This document shows positions 55,379-63,925 of a stretch of DNA of 64,000 nt, in pieces (position 1 is the stretch's first letter; every line of letters begins with the position of its first letter). The notes under the pieces were generated by a model, which saw only the letters and a list, made by a program, of their open reading frames with translations, did not search any database and was not told the DNA's origin. This DNA comes from Winogradskyella jejuensis (GTDB taxonomy: Bacteria > Bacteroidota > Bacteroidia > Flavobacteriales > Flavobacteriaceae): assembly GCF_900129745.1 (NCBI RefSeq), contig NZ_FQWS01000001.1:310001-374000 (forward strand), in the 5' to 3' direction. Position numbers and translations under genes: made by a program.

Positions 55379-56710
55379 ATGGCAATTATAAAGATAGTTC
55401 TACGTAAGAATATGATGAGAAAGGACGGCACTATTCCTTTAGCCATACGAATTAGTGAGAATTATAAAACCAATTACAAATGGTTAGGACAATATGTGCT
55501 TGAAAAAGATTGGGATAAGATTTCTCAAAAAGTCAAGAGAACACATCCAAATGCCAAAAAGCTTAATAACTTCTTACTAAAAAAACTTACTGAAACCAAC
55601 GACATCTATTTCGATTCAAAAAAAACATTATCTCCCAAGCAAGTTAAAGAAAAACTAAAAGGACCAGGTGGCACGCAATCATTTTTTGAATTTGCAGCAA
55701 AACGAGTTGAACGCAAGTTTAATAAAAAAGTGTACTCAGTTGCCAAATCTGAAATGTCTATCCTTTATAACCTTTCGGAGTTTTTATCTAAAGATGACTC
55801 CTTGACTATTGAACAATCACGCATTGAAATTAAAAAAAGACGAAAGGAAAGAATTAGTAAGGCAAGAAAGAACGAGCTTCACATAAAGGATGCTATTGCT
55901 AGTTTTAAGAAAAATAAGAAACTTCTCTTTCAAGATATTTCAGATACATTTATAAAAAACTACAAAGTCTTTTGTAGTTCGCATCTTGAGCATAAGCCAA
56001 GAACCGTCACGAACCAACTGATTTTTATACGCACCCTATTTAACAGTGCTATAAAAGAGGGAATTATTGATGCTACCTTCTATCCGTTTTCAGGTGATAA
56101 TGAAAAAATTAAAATTGGAACAAGTCACAAAATTGGTCTTATTCCAACTGAAGTAGAACGAATTGAATCTCTTAAAGTTGAAAAGCAGTCCAGTATGTGG
56201 CATACCAAAAATATATGGCTCACAGCATTTTACTTTGCCGGGATTAGAATATCTGATGCTGTGCAATTGAAGTGGTCTGAAATCAAGGATGGTAGGCTTT
56301 TGTACACAATGGATAAAAACAAAAAGCCCGTTAGCTTAAAAATCTCAGATAAAGCCTTAAGAATCATAAACAGTTATAAATCGCAGAAGAATGAAAATAA
56401 CGGTTACGTATTCCCTTTTCTTAAAGACGTGAACCCACAGGATGAAGAAGATTTGTTCCGAAAAATCAGAAATGCCACCAAGCTTTTCAATAAATATTTA
56501 AAGCGTATCGCTTCTGCCTGTGATATCGACAAGAACTTATCTAATCATATTGCGAGACATACTTTTGGTAATATTGCAGGTGATAGAATTCATCCACAGA
56601 TGCTACAAAAATTGTATAGACATAGCGATTTGAAAACTACCTTGAATTACCAGGCAAATTTCATCCACAAGGAGACAGACGAGGCTTTGGAGCGTGTGAT
56701 AAATTTTTAA
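55379..56710 (+). CDS. int: Tyrosine-type site-specific integrase
   Basis: A 443-residue tyrosine recombinase with an arm-binding N-terminal domain (first about 100 residues), a SAM-like core-binding domain (about 100-200) and a catalytic domain. The catalytic residues are seen as Arg in AGIRISDAVQLKW, the HIAR block with His and Arg, the second His in YRHSDLKT, and the Tyr nucleophile in LNYQ. The ATG at 55379 fits the family start (MAIIKIVLRKN); a longer TTG start 9 bases earlier is unlikely. It is the first gene inside the attachment site, as is usual. Confidence 0.93.
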   Translation: MAIIKIVLRKNMMRKDGTIPLAIRISENYKTNYKWLGQYVLEKDWDKISQKVKRTHPNAKKLNNFLLKKLTETNDIYFDSKKTLSPKQVKEKLKGPGGTQSFFEFAAKRVERKFNKKVYSVAKSEMSILYNLSEFLSKDDSLTIEQSRIEIKKRRKERISKARKNELHIKDAIASFKKNKKLLFQDISDTFIKNYKVFCSSHLEHKPRTVTNQLIFIRTLFNSAIKEGIIDATFYPFSGDNEKIKIGTSHKIGLIPTEVERIESLKVEKQSSMWHTKNIWLTAFYFAGIRISDAVQLKWSEIKDGRLLYTMDKNKKPVSLKISDKALRIINSYKSQKNENNGYVFPFLKDVNPQDEEDLFRKIRNATKLFNKYLKRIASACDIDKNLSNHIARHTFGNIAGDRIHPQMLQKLYRHSDLKTTLNYQANFIHKETDEALERVINF

Positions 56711-56776
56711 TTCCGTAACTTTAAAGTGAATTTCAACAATATTAATAACTGATATTGAGATACTTAATACATCCTT

Positions 56777-57271
56777 ATGATACATATTTTCACCACAGGC
56801 GGAACTATTGAAGGATTGGATTATGTAGATGATAAAAATTCGAAAAGCCAACCTATAACCACTATTGATAGTTTTCTGAAAGCATCTAACATTTCAATCG
56901 ACTATACTATCGAGAATGTTTTCCAAAAAGATAGTAGGCATATAAATGATGCAGATAGAAAATTACTTCTCGATAAAATTGAGGCCTCAGATTCTCAAAA
57001 AATACTAATCACCCACGGTACATTCACTATGGAGCATACTGCCCGTTTTCTCGGGCAAATGCAACTTGGCAAAACGATAGTACTTGTAGGTTCGTTTATA
57101 TTAGGAACATTAGCTAATACTGATGCTCCATTTAATTTAGGTTATGCAATAAGCTCATTACAATTTCTAAAACCCGATGTTTTTATCGCAATGAATGGCC
57201 AGGTATTTCACTGGAAAAACGTTACAAAAAATTTAGAAACTAACACATTTGAGCGTAATGATGATGAATAA
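56777..57271 (+). CDS. Truncated asparaginase-like protein
   Basis: A 164-residue protein equivalent to the N-terminal domain of L-asparaginase I/II, whose usual length is about 330. Thr10 of TTGGTIEG matches the nucleophile and Ser53 (KDSRHI) the second block, but the HGTDTM motif reads HGTFTM (residues 80-85): Thr82 is kept and the Asp is Phe83. The C-terminal domain that completes the site is absent. It may be non-catalytic, perhaps a ligand sensor. It overlaps the next gene by one base (TAATG), so it is coupled to a membrane LuxR regulator. Confidence 0.75.
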   Translation: MIHIFTTGGTIEGLDYVDDKNSKSQPITTIDSFLKASNISIDYTIENVFQKDSRHINDADRKLLLDKIEASDSQKILITHGTFTMEHTARFLGQMQLGKTIVLVGSFILGTLANTDAPFNLGYAISSLQFLKPDVFIAMNGQVFHWKNVTKNLETNTFERNDDE

Positions 57272-58182
57272 TGTTTGGTACAGAAATACATTGGACAACG
57301 TTCTTCTATCTTTTAATAGATACGGTCATTGTATTGTTTGCATTCTACCAATCTCGAAAGCTAAATCGTAATAGCCTCAAAAGATTCTTATACCTTGGGT
57401 TATTATTTATTGCCTATAATGCCTCAGGAGGATTTTTACCCACGGAGAGCTTCCCTGGCCCATTAATCATTCAATACATCATTACGTACGGTGTTGCCAT
57501 TACCTTATGTGTTTATATTGTTTACTATTTATACAAAGAATATGATTTTGTAGTACTTGCATTTCGCTCATCTATCAGGAATTTGGCTATTGTTGCATTT
57601 GGGGGTTTTATTATCCTTTATCTCATACCCTACTTCTTTACAACGTCTTTGAATACAGCACGATTACTTTACACTGTTCCGATATCGATAGTGGCATTTA
57701 TCTTTCTTGGTATCTTTTACAAACGAATTTCTCATCCCAAAAATCCTAATTCATTCATAGTAAGAAGAAATAAACTTTCAATTATAAGTGTTACTGCTAT
57801 TGCTTTATTACCCATTTGCACGGTTATAGGAGACTATCAATGGATAACATTTACAATTATGAATATTGCTTTTTATGCCATAAGTGTTATTGAAGTAGAT
57901 AGACATTTATTTTTTCTTGAGAACAAGAACAAATTATATGAGGTATTTCTTTTCAATAAAGGTAGAACCGAAGCTATAAACGAATCAGAAGTTATCAATG
58001 GTAATCTTACGCGTCGGGAGATTGAAATTGCTGTTTCCATATTAAGCAAGCTAAGTTATAAACGAATTGCCGAAGACTTATATATTGCTGAAAGTACCGT
58101 ATCAAAACACGCTTCAAACATATTTAAGAAAACAGGAGTGAAAAATAGAACGCAATTCACCAAGAGATTTGATTCAAAATAA
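57271..58182 (+). CDS. Membrane protein with C-terminal LuxR-type HTH
   Basis: A 303-residue protein with about seven hydrophobic segments in the first 215 residues (such as FFYLLIDTVIVLFAFYQ and LAIVAFGGFIILYLIPYFF), then a soluble linker and a LuxR-type HTH at about residues 244-298 (LTRREIEIAVSILSKLSYKR and the recognition part STVSKHASNIFKKTG). This is an uncommon way of tying a transcription factor to the membrane; no receiver domain is present. Translationally coupled to the asparaginase-like protein, which could be its partner. Confidence 0.85.
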   Translation: MFGTEIHWTTFFYLLIDTVIVLFAFYQSRKLNRNSLKRFLYLGLLFIAYNASGGFLPTESFPGPLIIQYIITYGVAITLCVYIVYYLYKEYDFVVLAFRSSIRNLAIVAFGGFIILYLIPYFFTTSLNTARLLYTVPISIVAFIFLGIFYKRISHPKNPNSFIVRRNKLSIISVTAIALLPICTVIGDYQWITFTIMNIAFYAISVIEVDRHLFFLENKNKLYEVFLFNKGRTEAINESEVINGNLTRREIEIAVSILSKLSYKRIAEDLYIAESTVSKHASNIFKKTGVKNRTQFTKRFDSK

Positions 58183-58268
58183 AACCGCTAAGGCTTATTA
58201 AATCTGAATCCGTATATAAATACGCTGTGTTTTCCTGTTAATTTATTCTCAATAGTTTACATTTATGT

Positions 58269-58293
58269 ATCAATATTCAATATGGATATTGAT
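58269..58293. promoter_or_regulatory. Perfect 8-bp palindrome before rteC
   Basis: ATCAATAT (58269-58276) and ATATTGAT (58286-58293), 9 bases apart, about 120 bases upstream of rteC. It is a plausible operator for the LuxR-type regulator encoded just upstream or for a control protein of the element; the binder is not known. Confidence 0.4.
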
Positions 58294-58414
58294 TTGCTAA
58301 AAAAAAGAGGAATTGGATATTCCTAACCTACTGTGATTTTGGATTTGAATTGACGCGACTTTTAACGAACTTCTAAATTGACCTCCAGTCCAGTTGGCTA
58401 TACTGATTGATAGG

Positions 58415-59248
58415 ATGGTTTTGGATTTCGAACAAATAATAGACAGTTATAAAACTGACGTTTCTAACATAGAGCAAAGTAGCGCTAGTATTCTCGATTG
58501 TGCCAATAAAATCATCATACGCTCTAGGAATATTCTCAACACATTCAAGAAGCACGTTCAGAAAAATGACTTTAAAGAAACAGATGACGAAATCTATTTC
58601 TTCAAGAATACTAAACAAATACCTTTAACGCCCTTAATTTACTATTCCGAAATCCGCTCATTTGAGCTTCAATTCCCTAAAGTGAATCACAAAACTCAAG
58701 AGAAATTTGTAGGTGCAAAAATGAGAAAATTGAATCGTTTTTTTACTCATAACCTGGACTTTGTTCAGTATGTAGATAATGGTCTAACGCATTTTGACTT
58801 ACAATTTTACACGAGAAATTTTATAGACTTCTATCATATTACTTCGTCAGATTTTTATTTTCAAGACCCAGAATTTTCGACTTCTCGGGATATGCTACTT
58901 GGAAAGGTAAGCGCTAACAAAAAGCTTATTACATATCTTCAGAAAAGACTAGCTCAACCAGAACAAAATAGCTTAAATGGATATAGTACACACAAGCCCT
59001 TGAAGTGGACAGCTTCTAAAACAGGTCTTACCGAACTTATTTACGCTTTGCATTGTAACCGGGTTATCAATAACGGCAATGTAGAAATTAAGGAGATAGT
59101 TGCCTCCCTTCAAAAAGTCATACAATTTGACTTAGGTGATTTCTACAAAATATACTCCGAAATTAAATCCCGAAAAATCAGCCGTACCAAGTTCCTAGAC
59201 GACCTATCTGCTGGTCTTATCACGCAGATGAACAACTCTGAAGAATAG
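58415..59248 (+). CDS. rteC: RteC family excision regulator
   Basis: A 277-residue RteC-type protein (RteC is the known activator of excision genes in CTnDOT). Hallmark parts are the helical N-terminus (MVLDFEQIIDSYKTDVSNIE), a central YYSEIRSFELQFP and the C-terminal SLQKVIQFDLGDFYKIYSEI with KSRKISRTKFLDDLSAGLITQ. ATG at 58415 is preferred over the TTG seven codons earlier because it starts the first helix cleanly. It marks this island as a conjugative or mobilisable element. Confidence 0.88.
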   Translation: MVLDFEQIIDSYKTDVSNIEQSSASILDCANKIIIRSRNILNTFKKHVQKNDFKETDDEIYFFKNTKQIPLTPLIYYSEIRSFELQFPKVNHKTQEKFVGAKMRKLNRFFTHNLDFVQYVDNGLTHFDLQFYTRNFIDFYHITSSDFYFQDPEFSTSRDMLLGKVSANKKLITYLQKRLAQPEQNSLNGYSTHKPLKWTASKTGLTELIYALHCNRVINNGNVEIKEIVASLQKVIQFDLGDFYKIYSEIKSRKISRTKFLDDLSAGLITQMNNSEE

Positions 59249-59258
59249 CTATGTTTTA

Positions 59259-59399
59259 ACCCGACTCGGGCAGACCTCCTGCTTTTTAGATTTTCTATCA
59301 ATTTTTAGGATTCCACTTTCGCGAAAGCGTACTCTTCCCTCTCAAATTCAATTAAATCACAGCAAATTTCAAGATGTTAAATTTTTACCGTAGTCGGGT
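59259..59399. promoter_or_regulatory. Inverted-repeat-rich gap between rteC and the HTH gene
   Basis: The 259-base gap holds ACCCGACT (59259-59266) with its complement AGTCGGGT (59392-59399), a CTTTCGCGAAAG palindrome near 59320, and an ATGCAAAACGCAT stem near 59450. It carries no gene I can support. Such an array is consistent with an operator or a transfer/replication origin, but neither is shown. Confidence 0.35.
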
Positions 59400-59507
59400 G
59401 CTACTGGTGAACAAATCTTGTCAAACACCCTCAATTTTGTCGAACAATATGCAAAACGCATCAAGTAGCTCTAAGTGCTATTTGGAGATTGCCAAACACG
59501 TTCGATT

Positions 59508-59789
59508 ATGCCAACAAGTATCATTACCACCGACGACCTCATTGATTTTAAAATGGATTTGCTCAATGAAATAAAGAAGCTACTCCAGAAGCATTCCAAT
59601 AGCGGACTCAAAAAATATCTGAAATCTTCAGAAGTGATGGACTTGCTCCAGATTAGTCCGGGTACGCTTCAAAATCTCCGCATCAACGGCACACTGCCTT
59701 ACACAAAAATGGGTGGCATCATCTACTACGAAGCCGATGAAATCCAAAAGGTAATGACTGCAAATCGTGTTCAACATAAAATCGAATAA
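59508..59789 (+). CDS. Small HTH protein (excisionase/MerR-like)
   Basis: A 93-residue protein with a short coiled N-terminus (TTDDLIDFKMDLLNEIKKLL) and an excisionase-like winged helix at about residues 38-80 (YLKSSEVMDLLQISPGTLQN with LRINGTLPYTKMGGIIYY). Such proteins control excision or replication genes in Bacteroidota elements. ATG at 59508 is favoured; a GTG 11 codons earlier gives a non-family-like extension. It starts the four-gene cassette that follows. Confidence 0.85.
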   Translation: MPTSIITTDDLIDFKMDLLNEIKKLLQKHSNSGLKKYLKSSEVMDLLQISPGTLQNLRINGTLPYTKMGGIIYYEADEIQKVMTANRVQHKIE

Positions 59790-59795
59790 GAATGT

Positions 59796-60443
59796 ATGAA
59801 TTACATAAAACATCTCAACGCCGCTTTCCAGAAATTCATACAGGATTCAAGGCTCAACCCTACGCACATCAGTCTATATGTGGCGCTATTTCAATTCTGG
59901 AATATCAGCCGTTTTACAGACTGTTTCTATATCAATCGTCAGGAAGTGATGCAGCTTTCAAAAATTGGCTCAAAGGCTACATACCATCGATGCTTACAGC
60001 AATTAGACACTTGGGAGTACATAAAATACTTGCCCTCGCACAACCCATTTAAAGGTAGTCAGGTCAAGATGCTCATTTTTGATACAACCTCTGAACTAGC
60101 TGTGCACCACTATGAAACAAGTGATGAACAAGCACAGGTATCTAATACAAACAATAATCAAACTATAGAAAACAGTAAACAAACTAAGCTACCTAAAAAT
60201 GAAATGGAAGTCATTGATTTTTTTAAATCCAAAGAATGGTCGGCTACAGAAGCATTAAAATTTTACAACCACTACCAAGCCATAGGCTGGAAAATTGGTG
60301 GTAAAGTAGAAATTGTGGATTGGCGAGCCTCGGCTGGCAATTGGATAATAAAAGCCGATGCCATTGAAAACGAAAAAGAACTGTCTCAAAACAAGGACAA
60401 CTTAAGAACTACTAAAACAAAAGACTATGGTCAACCCCTCTAA
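59796..60443 (+). CDS. HTH replication-type protein of mobile elements
   Basis: A 215-residue protein with a winged-helix-like N-terminal half (LNPTHISLYVALFQFWNISR, LSKIGSKATYHRCLQQL) and a hydrophilic linker followed by a C-terminal FFKSKEWSATEALKFYNHYQ motif. Proteins of this layout are found beside DnaC-like ATPases in Bacteroidota plasmids and ICEs, and I infer a helicase-loading role. It overlaps the ATPase gene by 17 bases. Confidence 0.75.
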   Translation: MNYIKHLNAAFQKFIQDSRLNPTHISLYVALFQFWNISRFTDCFYINRQEVMQLSKIGSKATYHRCLQQLDTWEYIKYLPSHNPFKGSQVKMLIFDTTSELAVHHYETSDEQAQVSNTNNNQTIENSKQTKLPKNEMEVIDFFKSKEWSATEALKFYNHYQAIGWKIGGKVEIVDWRASAGNWIIKADAIENEKELSQNKDNLRTTKTKDYGQPL

Positions 60444-61083
60444 AATAATTGAAGGTGGCGTGGAATATTCGCTAGGGACATTTGATGGAAAAAGTGTAGA
60501 GTACGACTTCCAGAAAATTCTCGTCTATCTCGATTCTAAAGGGAAGCTCCTATTCGGCAAGCACTTTAAAATTTATGATGATGACCGTGATATCATCCTG
60601 AAGCTTTGTAACTATTTCGTAAGGGACCAAAAGGCCTGTGAAGAAAACGAAATAGACCTTGATAAGGGTATTTTACTTTCTGGTCCAGTGGGCTGCGGTA
60701 AAACGAGCCTAATGCAACTTCTTAAGCATCTAGTGCCACACCAACGACCCTATAGCCTTATTCCATCACGAAACATTGTCTTTGCCTTTAACCACCTTGG
60801 TTACAAGACGATTGAAGATTACGGTAATGGCTCATTTTTCTGTTTTGACGATTTGGGTGTAGAACCCATAGGCAGGCATTACGGTAAAGATTGTAATGTG
60901 ATGGGCGAAGTCATTCTCTCACGCTACGAGCTATTTATCTCAAACAAAATAAAAACCCACGCCACTACAAACCTTAATGCGCAAGAACTGGAAGACCTCT
61001 ATGGAAATCGAGTGCGGAGCCGTATGCGCCAATTGTTTAACCTTATTGCATTTCACAAAAATGCCAATGACAAAAGAAAGTAA
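60427..61083 (+). CDS. DnaC-like AAA+ ATPase
   Basis: A 218-residue ATPase with Walker A GPVGCGKTS (about residues 88-96), Walker B FFCFDDLGVEP (about 138-148) and a C-terminal Arg-rich NRVRSRMRQLFNL box. This is the pattern of a DnaC/IstB-type helicase loader; with the overlapping HTH gene it suggests element replication. The lack of a transposase next to it argues against an IstB role. Confidence 0.85.
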   Translation: MVNPSKIIEGGVEYSLGTFDGKSVEYDFQKILVYLDSKGKLLFGKHFKIYDDDRDIILKLCNYFVRDQKACEENEIDLDKGILLSGPVGCGKTSLMQLLKHLVPHQRPYSLIPSRNIVFAFNHLGYKTIEDYGNGSFFCFDDLGVEPIGRHYGKDCNVMGEVILSRYELFISNKIKTHATTNLNAQELEDLYGNRVRSRMRQLFNLIAFHKNANDKRK

Positions 61084-61085
61084 TT

Positions 61086-62201
61086 ATGAAAATAGCCACG
61101 TACAATATTCAGAACCTTTTCCATAGAGATAAGAGCCTTATGAAGCAATCCATAAGTAAATCAATGAGCGATTGGATAACCGAGCTTGATACGCTTATGC
61201 GAAAGCCAAAGACCAATGTGCCAGAGCAAGACCGTATACGAGAATTATCTTTCTTGATTGGGTTTGAAAAGACAAGCCAAAGACCCTATGCTGTAATGCG
61301 CAGAAAAGCAGGATTGCTTTATATGAAAGGCATACACCACTCCGTGGAAACCAAAGCCAGCGAACTCACGAATTGGAACGGTTGGATTACTCTACAAACC
61401 CTACCTATAAAACCATTAGCAACTAAACATAAAGCCCAGGTCATTGCAGATGTAAATGCCGATATCTTATTACTACACGAAGTGGAAGACCGCTCCTCTC
61501 TTGAAGAGTTTAATCAGATAATCCTACCCGAGCTAAAATGCAAGCCTTATACCCAATCTTTTGTTATACAAAGCAATGATATGAAAGGATTGGAAACGGC
61601 AATTCTATTGAGAGACGGCTATCTCCTCCAAAGTGTAAAAACATATCTGATTGGTGGTTACAGCGATGCCTTTCAACATCTTTTAGAGTTTGAAATCACC
61701 ACACCCACTTCTCAAAAAATTTGGGTTTTAGGCATTTATTTAGCCAAGCAAGATGTGGATTTAAAAACTGCTGATGTGATTAGAAAAAGCCAAGTCAAGA
61801 ACATTGCTAGTATTTATGAAAAGTTGACTACCGAAGGAAAGGAAAATGTCATCATCACGGGAACATTTAATGCCCCATCCTATTGCGATTCATTATCACC
61901 ATTAGTACAACAAACCGATGTAAAAGACATTACAAAACACCTCTCCTTTGAGGTGGATATAGACGAAGGAGATGATGCCACATACTTTAGATTAGGGGCG
62001 TATCGATTAGGCGTAAACATAAAGCAAAAAGACTATATGTTACTGTCCCCAGCACTTTACAAAAAGATGACGGATAGTGGTCTCAACCGCAAAGCGGTTT
62101 GGCCAGTAAAACGTCCACAATGGACTATCTATAAAAGCATTACCAACAAAACCCTAGCAGCAAGCGAGCATCCTGTGGTTTGGGGGAGGATGGAAATTTG
62201 A
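61086..62201 (+). CDS. Divergent endonuclease/exonuclease/phosphatase (EEP) fold protein
   Basis: A 371-residue EEP-superfamily protein: NIQNLF at residues 6-11, the metal-binding HEVE at about 131-134, the GTFN block at 259-262 and the SEH block at 360-362. In active members the last two are usually GDxN and SDH; here one Asp is Thr and another Glu, so the metal site is altered. It begins 2 bases after the ATPase gene and may act on element DNA, RNA or a nucleotide signal. Activity is uncertain. Confidence 0.75.
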   Translation: MKIATYNIQNLFHRDKSLMKQSISKSMSDWITELDTLMRKPKTNVPEQDRIRELSFLIGFEKTSQRPYAVMRRKAGLLYMKGIHHSVETKASELTNWNGWITLQTLPIKPLATKHKAQVIADVNADILLLHEVEDRSSLEEFNQIILPELKCKPYTQSFVIQSNDMKGLETAILLRDGYLLQSVKTYLIGGYSDAFQHLLEFEITTPTSQKIWVLGIYLAKQDVDLKTADVIRKSQVKNIASIYEKLTTEGKENVIITGTFNAPSYCDSLSPLVQQTDVKDITKHLSFEVDIDEGDDATYFRLGAYRLGVNIKQKDYMLLSPALYKKMTDSGLNRKAVWPVKRPQWTIYKSITNKTLAASEHPVVWGRMEI

Positions 62202-62293
62202 AATGAAAAATATATAAATACTCTGTTCTATTATGCCGCTATTTGATTGCTTTTGATAAAGATTCTAGGGATAAGAGGAAGCTAATGGATAAT

Positions 62294-63925
62294 CTAGTGC
62301 TTGACTTCATCTGCTAACCACACACCATATTTTTTCCAAAGTTCATACATCACAAGCCACTCGGATATCCAAGGTATAACATCCACAAAATTCAAGTCCA
62401 AATGTGGTGATAAATCTTTGGGATAGTAAAGGCACAAACTATTTCCAGGATATAGATGTGGTGTTTTGCCAAACTTGATTTGACTATCATTTAGCACATA
62501 AACCCTTTCTTTTCGCCCTTTCCTATTGATATTATACTCGACAAGAATCTCATATTCTTTTTTGCATCCATTGGGTCTGATTTTTCCTTTTCCCAACAAT
62601 TTTCCATCGGTGATGACAGTTTTAAGCCAAGGAAAGTGTTTATCTAAATAGTCTTTTTGGATATGTGCCGCAATATAATTCTTCTGTATATCCTTTTTAC
62701 CCGAATTCAAATTTAATTCTACACCACCGTAGTTTCTATTCGGTTTGCTAGGGTAGCCTGAATCTCTAGAAATTCTTCCTCGGTCGTTAACATAACTTTT
62801 ACCAGATAGTATAGCAAGACCTGCTTTTTCTAATTCATTTTTACCATTTCTAGATAAGTTTTCTATTTGAGACTTTAAAATGGTTTTAGTTCTAGTACTG
62901 CCAAACAAGTCTTCCGCAACACTAAAGTTCCCATTTTTTAACTGCTCCCATTTTTCTTTATAGCTCCTAACAAAACTGATGAATTGAGTGTAGAATTCTT
63001 TATCCTTATCCCACTTTTCAGTAAAATCCTCATCTTCATTTACTGGATTCAGAACCTTAATTCTTTTGTAAACTCCACTACTTTCATAAAGCTTTTCATA
63101 GCTAGTGTAGCGTTCTAATATCCTATTTAGCGTATTATCAATTGTTTCATAAATTGATGCTTCACCTTGATATAATTCTCCAAAAATTGTAGTCAATACG
63201 ATACTTGATGTTTTATGCTTTGGTTTTTTTTCAAAGAAAATATCTCTGTATCGTTTAGTAAGCTGTACTGAACGTTTTAGTGGTTCTTTTTCATAAATAT
63301 TCTCATCTGGAAGGTCCTCTTGTTCTGCTTTGGCTTCTGATAGAGTAACATAATCACTGAATGCTTTTCGTAACAAAACTGGTTCACGAATACCTTCAGC
63401 TTTATCAGTAAACCATTTAGCATACCCTTTGGGAAAGGAAGAAGTCCAAGTTGCTAGTTCACGGTCGGGTACCATAATTTTATCTTCGAATGGGATGATT
63501 ATACAACCAGGTAAGATGTCTAAATGAAAATCCCCGGCGTAATTTATTCTTGCGCACCTGTTCTTTTTTAGAAGTTTTGGCCTATAAACCTCATTGCTAG
63601 TGAAGACACGTATGAGGTGATTGTAAATCTCCGACGAAGTATAGTTCCTGTATGAATCCTTAATTTGAACCACAATATCTAAATCAAATTCATCCTTTCC
63701 TATTGGCTTTGTGGTTGTTCCTATAGCTTTTGAACCCTGTGGATAGACTATAAAATCAACCTTAGAGAAAAATACTGGGTCCGCCTTTAGAACATCATAG
63801 ATGGCATTGTAAGCAGTCTCCATCTTATTTGACCTTGTTTCGTCAAGCTCCAGCGACTCAGCAAGTCTTGCCAATAAGTCCTCACGCTGAAAACCATTTC
63901 TATATAAGTAATCTTGAAAATTCAT
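62294..63925 (-). CDS. CD-NTase (cGAS/DncV-like) fused to an E2-like domain
   Basis: A 543-residue protein. The N-terminal about 390 residues are a CBASS-type nucleotidyltransferase: the GS motif at residues 64-65 (YPQGSKAIG), catalytic Asp81 and Asp83 in EFDLDIVV and Asp136 in HLDILPG. Such enzymes make cyclic oligonucleotides when phage is sensed. A Gly/Ser-rich linker (SRDSGYPSKPNRNYG) leads to about 130 residues resembling standalone E2 proteins of type II-short CBASS: PHLYPGNSLCLYYP with a candidate catalytic Cys498 and His490, then the IPWISEWLVMYELW end. A preceding gene on this strand ends directly at its start codon (63926), so they form one operon; the effector is likely beyond the window. 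Confidence 0.8.
   Translation of the reverse strand: MNFQDYLYRNGFQREDLLARLAESLELDETRSNKMETAYNAIYDVLKADPVFFSKVDFIVYPQGSKAIGTTTKPIGKDEFDLDIVVQIKDSYRNYTSSEIYNHLIRVFTSNEVYRPKLLKKNRCARINYAGDFHLDILPGCIIIPFEDKIMVPDRELATWTSSFPKGYAKWFTDKAEGIREPVLLRKAFSDYVTLSEAKAEQEDLPDENIYEKEPLKRSVQLTKRYRDIFFEKKPKHKTSSIVLTTIFGELYQGEASIYETIDNTLNRILERYTSYEKLYESSGVYKRIKVLNPVNEDEDFTEKWDKDKEFYTQFISFVRSYKEKWEQLKNGNFSVAEDLFGSTRTKTILKSQIENLSRNGKNELEKAGLAILSGKSYVNDRGRISRDSGYPSKPNRNYGGVELNLNSGKKDIQKNYIAAHIQKDYLDKHFPWLKTVITDGKLLGKGKIRPNGCKKEYEILVEYNINRKGRKERVYVLNDSQIKFGKTPHLYPGNSLCLYYPKDLSPHLDLNFVDVIPWISEWLVMYELWKKYGVWLADEVKH

Noticed and set aside
59300-59340. Hairpin CTTTCGCGAAAG as a terminator of rteC
   Set aside because: It has no U-tract immediately after it and resembles a palindrome common in flavobacterial gaps.
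59374-59574. Short plus-strand frame in the gap before the HTH gene
   Set aside because: It overlaps the HTH protein in another frame, has no family-like sequence and no supporting context.
59792-60052. 86-residue frame in the replication gene
   Set aside because: It is a shadow in another frame of the 215-residue HTH protein, which has the family-like sequence.
60427-61083. IstB helper of an IS21-type insertion sequence
   Set aside because: There is no IstA transposase and no terminal repeats, and the gene is in an element replication cassette.
61086-62201. Phage-type DNase I or sphingomyelinase with full activity
   Set aside because: The GDxN and SDH residues are changed, so catalysis cannot be claimed from sequence.
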